A stretch of DNA of 25,273 bases from JAZLDV01 sp045614925 (lineage in GTDB: Bacteria > Bacillota_I > Bacilli_A > Erysipelotrichales > Coprobacillaceae): positions 1-25,273 of the forward strand of contig JAZLDV010000128.1 in NCBI GenBank assembly GCA_045614925.1. Direction: 5' to 3'. The notes beneath the pieces were generated by a model. The model was given only the letters and a program-made list of their open reading frames with translations. It made no database searches and was not told the DNA's origin. Shown in pieces: positions 22,526 to 25,273 of this stretch. Each line of letters begins with the position of its first letter. Position 1 is the first letter of the stretch. The translations under genes and the position numbers were made by a program.

Positions 22526-22554
22526 TTTGCGTTAAAATTTATTTGTGCTATAAT
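22526..22554 (+). promoter_or_regulatory. Predicted pnp promoter
   Basis: -10 TATAAT (22549-22554) with an extended TGC directly upstream; a weak -35, TTTGCG (22526-22531), at 17 bp. The extended -10 can make up for the poor -35. The transcript would have a leader of about 25 bases. Confidence 0.55.
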
Positions 22555-22584
22555 ATTTAAGATAATGAATGAGGTGGAAATAAA

Positions 22585-24711
22585 ATGTCAAAACAAGTGT
22601 TTAGTTTAGAATTTTTTGGTAAGACATTAACTGTTGAAACTGGTGAATTAGCAAAACAAGCTAATGGTTCAGTTTTAGTTAGATATGATGATACAGTTAT
22701 CTTGTCAACTGCAGTTGCGGGAAAAGAACCTAAAGATGTAGATTTCTTTCCGTTAACTGTTACATATGAAGAAAAATTATATTCTGTAGGAAAAATTCCT
22801 GGAGGATTCTTAAAAAGAGAAGGACGTCCAAGTGAGCATGGTACATTAACTGCTCGTATGATTGATAGACCAATTCGTCCTTTATTCGCAGATGGATTCA
22901 GAAATGAAGTTCAAGTTGTTAATACAGTATTATCTGTAGATCAAAATGCATGTCCAGAAATGGCTGCTATGTTAGGGGCTTCATTAGCTTTATGTTTATC
23001 TGATATTCCATTTAATGGACCTATCGCAGGTGTTAATGTAGGTTTAGTTGATGGTGAGTTTACTATCAATGCTGGTCCTGAAATGATGGAAAAAAGTTTA
23101 CTTAACTTAGAAGTTGCTGGTACAAAAGAAGCAATTAACATGGTAGAAGCTGATGCTAAAGAAATTGATGAAGATACTATGTTAGAAGCATTAATGTATG
23201 GGCATGAACAAATTAAAAAATTAATTGCATTCCAAGAAGAAGTAGTAGCTGCTTGTGGAAAAGAAAAAATTGAAATTCCTTTATTTGAATTAGATCCTGC
23301 TATTGTTGAAGAAGTTGAAGCATTAGCTAAAGATCGTATGATTGCAGCTGTACAAATTCCTGGTAAATTAGAAAGATATGGTGCAATTGATGATATTTGT
23401 GATGAAGTTGTTGCATTATTTGAAGAAAGAGAATATGCAGATTTAAAATCACAAGAAAAAGTATTAAAACAAGTAAAAATTGTTTTACATGATTTAGAAA
23501 AAGATGAAGTAAGACGTTTAATTACTGAAGATAAAGTAAGACCAGACGGAAGAAAAATTGATGAAGTAAGACCATTAAATGCACAAACAGATTTATTACC
23601 AAGAGTACATGGTTCAGCATTATTTACTCGTGGTGAAACTCAAGTATTATCTGTATGTACATTAGGAGCTTTAGGTGAAGTTCAAAAAATTGATGGTTTA
23701 GGTTTAGAAGATCAAAAACGTTTCATGCATCACTATAACTTCCCACCATATTCAGTAGGTGAATGTGGAAGAATGGGTGCTCCTGGACGTCGTGAAATTG
23801 GTCACGGTGCTTTAGGTGAAAGAGCATTAGCTCAAGTTATTCCTAGTGAAGATGAATTCCCATACACAATTCGTGTTGTTTCAGAAGTATTAGAATCTAA
23901 CGGTTCTTCTTCTCAAGCATCAATCTGTGCTTCTTCTATGTCATTAATGGCTGCTGGTGTACCTATTAGTAACCCTGTAAGTGGTGTTGCAATGGGATTA
24001 GTTAAAAAAGGTGATGACTATACAATTTTAACTGATATCCAAGGTATGGAAGATCATTTAGGTGATATGGACTTTAAAGTAGCTGGTACTAAAAATGGTA
24101 TCTGTGCTTTACAAATGGATATTAAAATTGAAGGTATTACAAAAGAAATCTTACAAGAAGCATTAGCTCAAGCTAAAGTAGGACGTCAACAAATTATGGA
24201 TTGTATGTTAGGTGCAATCGAAGAGCCTAGAAAACAATTAAGTCCATATGCTCCAAAAGTATTCTTAATGAGAATCTTACCAGAACAAATTAAAGATGTT
24301 ATTGGATCAGGTGGAAAAACTATTAATGAAATCATCGAAAAATCTAACGATGTTAAAATTGATATTGAACAAGATGGTAGAGTTACAATTTACCACTATG
24401 ATCAAGAATCAATTGATATTGCTGCTAAATTAATTTCTGATATCGTAAGAAAAGCAGAAGTTGGAGAAGTTTATGATGGTAAAGTTGTACGTGTAGAAGA
24501 TAAATATGCATTTGTTGAATTATTCTCAGGTACAAATGGATTCTTACATGTTGGTGATGTAGCACATGAAAGAGTAAATAAAGTTTCTGATGTATTAAAA
24601 TTAGGTGAAACAGTAAAAGTTAAAGTTATCAAAATTACTGATAAAGGTGTTAATGTTTCTAGAAAAGCATTATTACCAAAACCAATTGAACAAAAAACAT
24701 CACATGAATAA
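22585..24711 (+). CDS. pnp: Polynucleotide phosphorylase
   Basis: PNPase is a 3'-5' phosphorolytic exoribonuclease of the RNA degradosome. The 708 aa protein has two RNase PH domains (first about 1-210 with PGGFLKREGRPSEHG and RPIRPLF, second about 310-540 with RGETQVL and GRREIGHGALGERAL), a helical linker, a KH domain with the loop GSGGKT (574-579) and a C-terminal S1 domain (about 618-690, with DGKVVRVEDKYAFVEL). The phosphorolysis signatures SSQASICASSMSLMAAGVP and GMEDHLGDMDFKVAGT are intact. GAGGTGG lies seven bases before the ATG. It is co-transcribed with maf, whose start overlaps its end by 8 bp. With the neighbouring RNase J it forms an RNA-turnover cluster. Confidence 0.98.
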   Translation: MSKQVFSLEFFGKTLTVETGELAKQANGSVLVRYDDTVILSTAVAGKEPKDVDFFPLTVTYEEKLYSVGKIPGGFLKREGRPSEHGTLTARMIDRPIRPLFADGFRNEVQVVNTVLSVDQNACPEMAAMLGASLALCLSDIPFNGPIAGVNVGLVDGEFTINAGPEMMEKSLLNLEVAGTKEAINMVEADAKEIDEDTMLEALMYGHEQIKKLIAFQEEVVAACGKEKIEIPLFELDPAIVEEVEALAKDRMIAAVQIPGKLERYGAIDDICDEVVALFEEREYADLKSQEKVLKQVKIVLHDLEKDEVRRLITEDKVRPDGRKIDEVRPLNAQTDLLPRVHGSALFTRGETQVLSVCTLGALGEVQKIDGLGLEDQKRFMHHYNFPPYSVGECGRMGAPGRREIGHGALGERALAQVIPSEDEFPYTIRVVSEVLESNGSSSQASICASSMSLMAAGVPISNPVSGVAMGLVKKGDDYTILTDIQGMEDHLGDMDFKVAGTKNGICALQMDIKIEGITKEILQEALAQAKVGRQQIMDCMLGAIEEPRKQLSPYAPKVFLMRILPEQIKDVIGSGGKTINEIIEKSNDVKIDIEQDGRVTIYHYDQESIDIAAKLISDIVRKAEVGEVYDGKVVRVEDKYAFVELFSGTNGFLHVGDVAHERVNKVSDVLKLGETVKVKVIKITDKGVNVSRKALLPKPIEQKTSHE

Positions 24712-25264
24712 AATTATATTAGCTTCTGCGTCTCCAAGACGTAAAGAACTATTAATGCAAGCAGGCATCGATTTTACAATCGATGCTTCTTCTATAGAAG
24801 AAACAATGGATATGTCTTTACCTATTGAACAAAGAATAGCAAAATTAGCTGCAGATAAAGCAGAACCAATTCATTTGAAATATAAAGATGCAGTTGTAAT
24901 TGGTGCTGATACTGTTGTTTATCTTGATGGTATGATTATTGGTAAAGCAAAAGATGAAGAAGATGCATATCGTATTCATGCTTTAATGTCTAATAAAAAA
25001 CATACGGTGTATACAGGTGTAGCTATATATATAGGAGATCAATTAATTTCTTTTACAGATGCAACGGATGTTTATTTCAAAGAAACTGAGTCTATGATAA
25101 AAGATTATATTGATTCAAAAGATTGGATTGGTAAAGCTGGTGCTTATGCGATTCAAGGAAAGGCCGATATCTTTGTTGATCATATAGAAGGAGATATAAA
25201 TACTGTTATTGGTTTACCGGTAAAAAAAGTTTTAGAAGTTTTAAAAGAACATGGGGTTATTTAA
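24704..25264 (+). CDS. maf: Maf family nucleotide pyrophosphatase
   Basis: Maf/YhdE proteins are house-cleaning nucleoside triphosphate pyrophosphatases that act on dTTP, UTP and modified nucleotides. The 186 aa protein has the N-terminal family motif LASASPRRKELL (5-16), the acid motif VIGADTVVYLDG with GKAKDEEDA, MSNKKHTVYTGVAI and the C-terminal GKAGAYAIQGKADIFVDHIE and GDINTVIGLPV. I chose the ATG at 24704 because the family begins exactly there; the longer frame upstream lies inside pnp. There is no separate ribosome binding site; it overlaps pnp by 8 bp, so translation is probably coupled. In Bacillus maf lies with mreBCD and radC, so coupling to pnp is unusual. Nine bases of sequence remain after the stop and no terminator is visible in them. 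Confidence 0.95.
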   Translation: MNKIILASASPRRKELLMQAGIDFTIDASSIEETMDMSLPIEQRIAKLAADKAEPIHLKYKDAVVIGADTVVYLDGMIIGKAKDEEDAYRIHALMSNKKHTVYTGVAIYIGDQLISFTDATDVYFKETESMIKDYIDSKDWIGKAGAYAIQGKADIFVDHIEGDINTVIGLPVKKVLEVLKEHGVI

Positions 25265-25273
25265 CCTTGTGTT

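Overview
This window looks like chromosomal DNA from a very AT-rich, spore-forming Firmicute. Gene content, AGGAGG-type ribosome binding sites and protein style suggest the Erysipelotrichia/Coprobacillaceae (relatives of Erysipelatoclostridium, Coprobacillus or Catenibacterium); that placement is inference. Spore formation is supported by a complete two-subunit dipicolinate synthase. No phage, IS element or CRISPR array was seen.

Layout. (1) 1-3275: the end of an operon for an ion-pumping membrane complex, with two NuoL/M/N-MrpA/D-type subunits, the first cut by the window edge, closed by a terminator shared with a small convergent unknown gene. (2) 3680-9028: a promoter and a tightly coupled operon of a tyrosine-phosphatase-like protein, a MATE exporter, a Tet(M)-like translational GTPase fused to a YacP/Rae1 NYN ribonuclease domain, and a YcxB-like membrane protein. 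(3) 9033-10934: citrate synthase and a convergent nicotinamidase-like hydrolase. (4) 10953-13778: two back-to-back promoters, an ArsR/SmtB regulator with a complete CzrA-type alpha-5 metal site, and a P1B ATPase with a His/Cys-rich N-terminus, together a Zn/Cd-type efflux unit. (5) 13848-16558: a patatin-like lipase, tRNA-Arg(TCT), undecaprenol/diacylglycerol kinase and two unknown small genes, one with its Shine-Dalgarno sequence in the loop of a perfect inverted repeat. (6) 16558-20571: spoVFA-spoVFB-dapA, with overlapping genes and a sigma-K-like promoter, then an RNase J with a degenerate metal site. (7) 20595-25264: rpsO with a long structured leader, an mgtE Mg2+ channel preceded by a small overlapping leader ORF, then pnp and maf.

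How the genes fit together. RNase J, rpsO and pnp form an RNA-decay/translation neighbourhood that is also close to spoVF and dapA in Bacillus. DapA feeds the dipicolinate synthase. The most unusual item is the GTPase-Rae1 fusion: a factor predicted to enter the ribosomal A site carries an A-site mRNA endonuclease domain and is translationally coupled to an exporter. Its loop that should displace tetracycline does not resemble that of Tet(M), so tetracycline resistance should not be assumed. Other points to check are the mgtE leader peptide, the rpsO leader hairpin, the SD-in-loop repeat at 16219-16245 and the degenerate RNase J.
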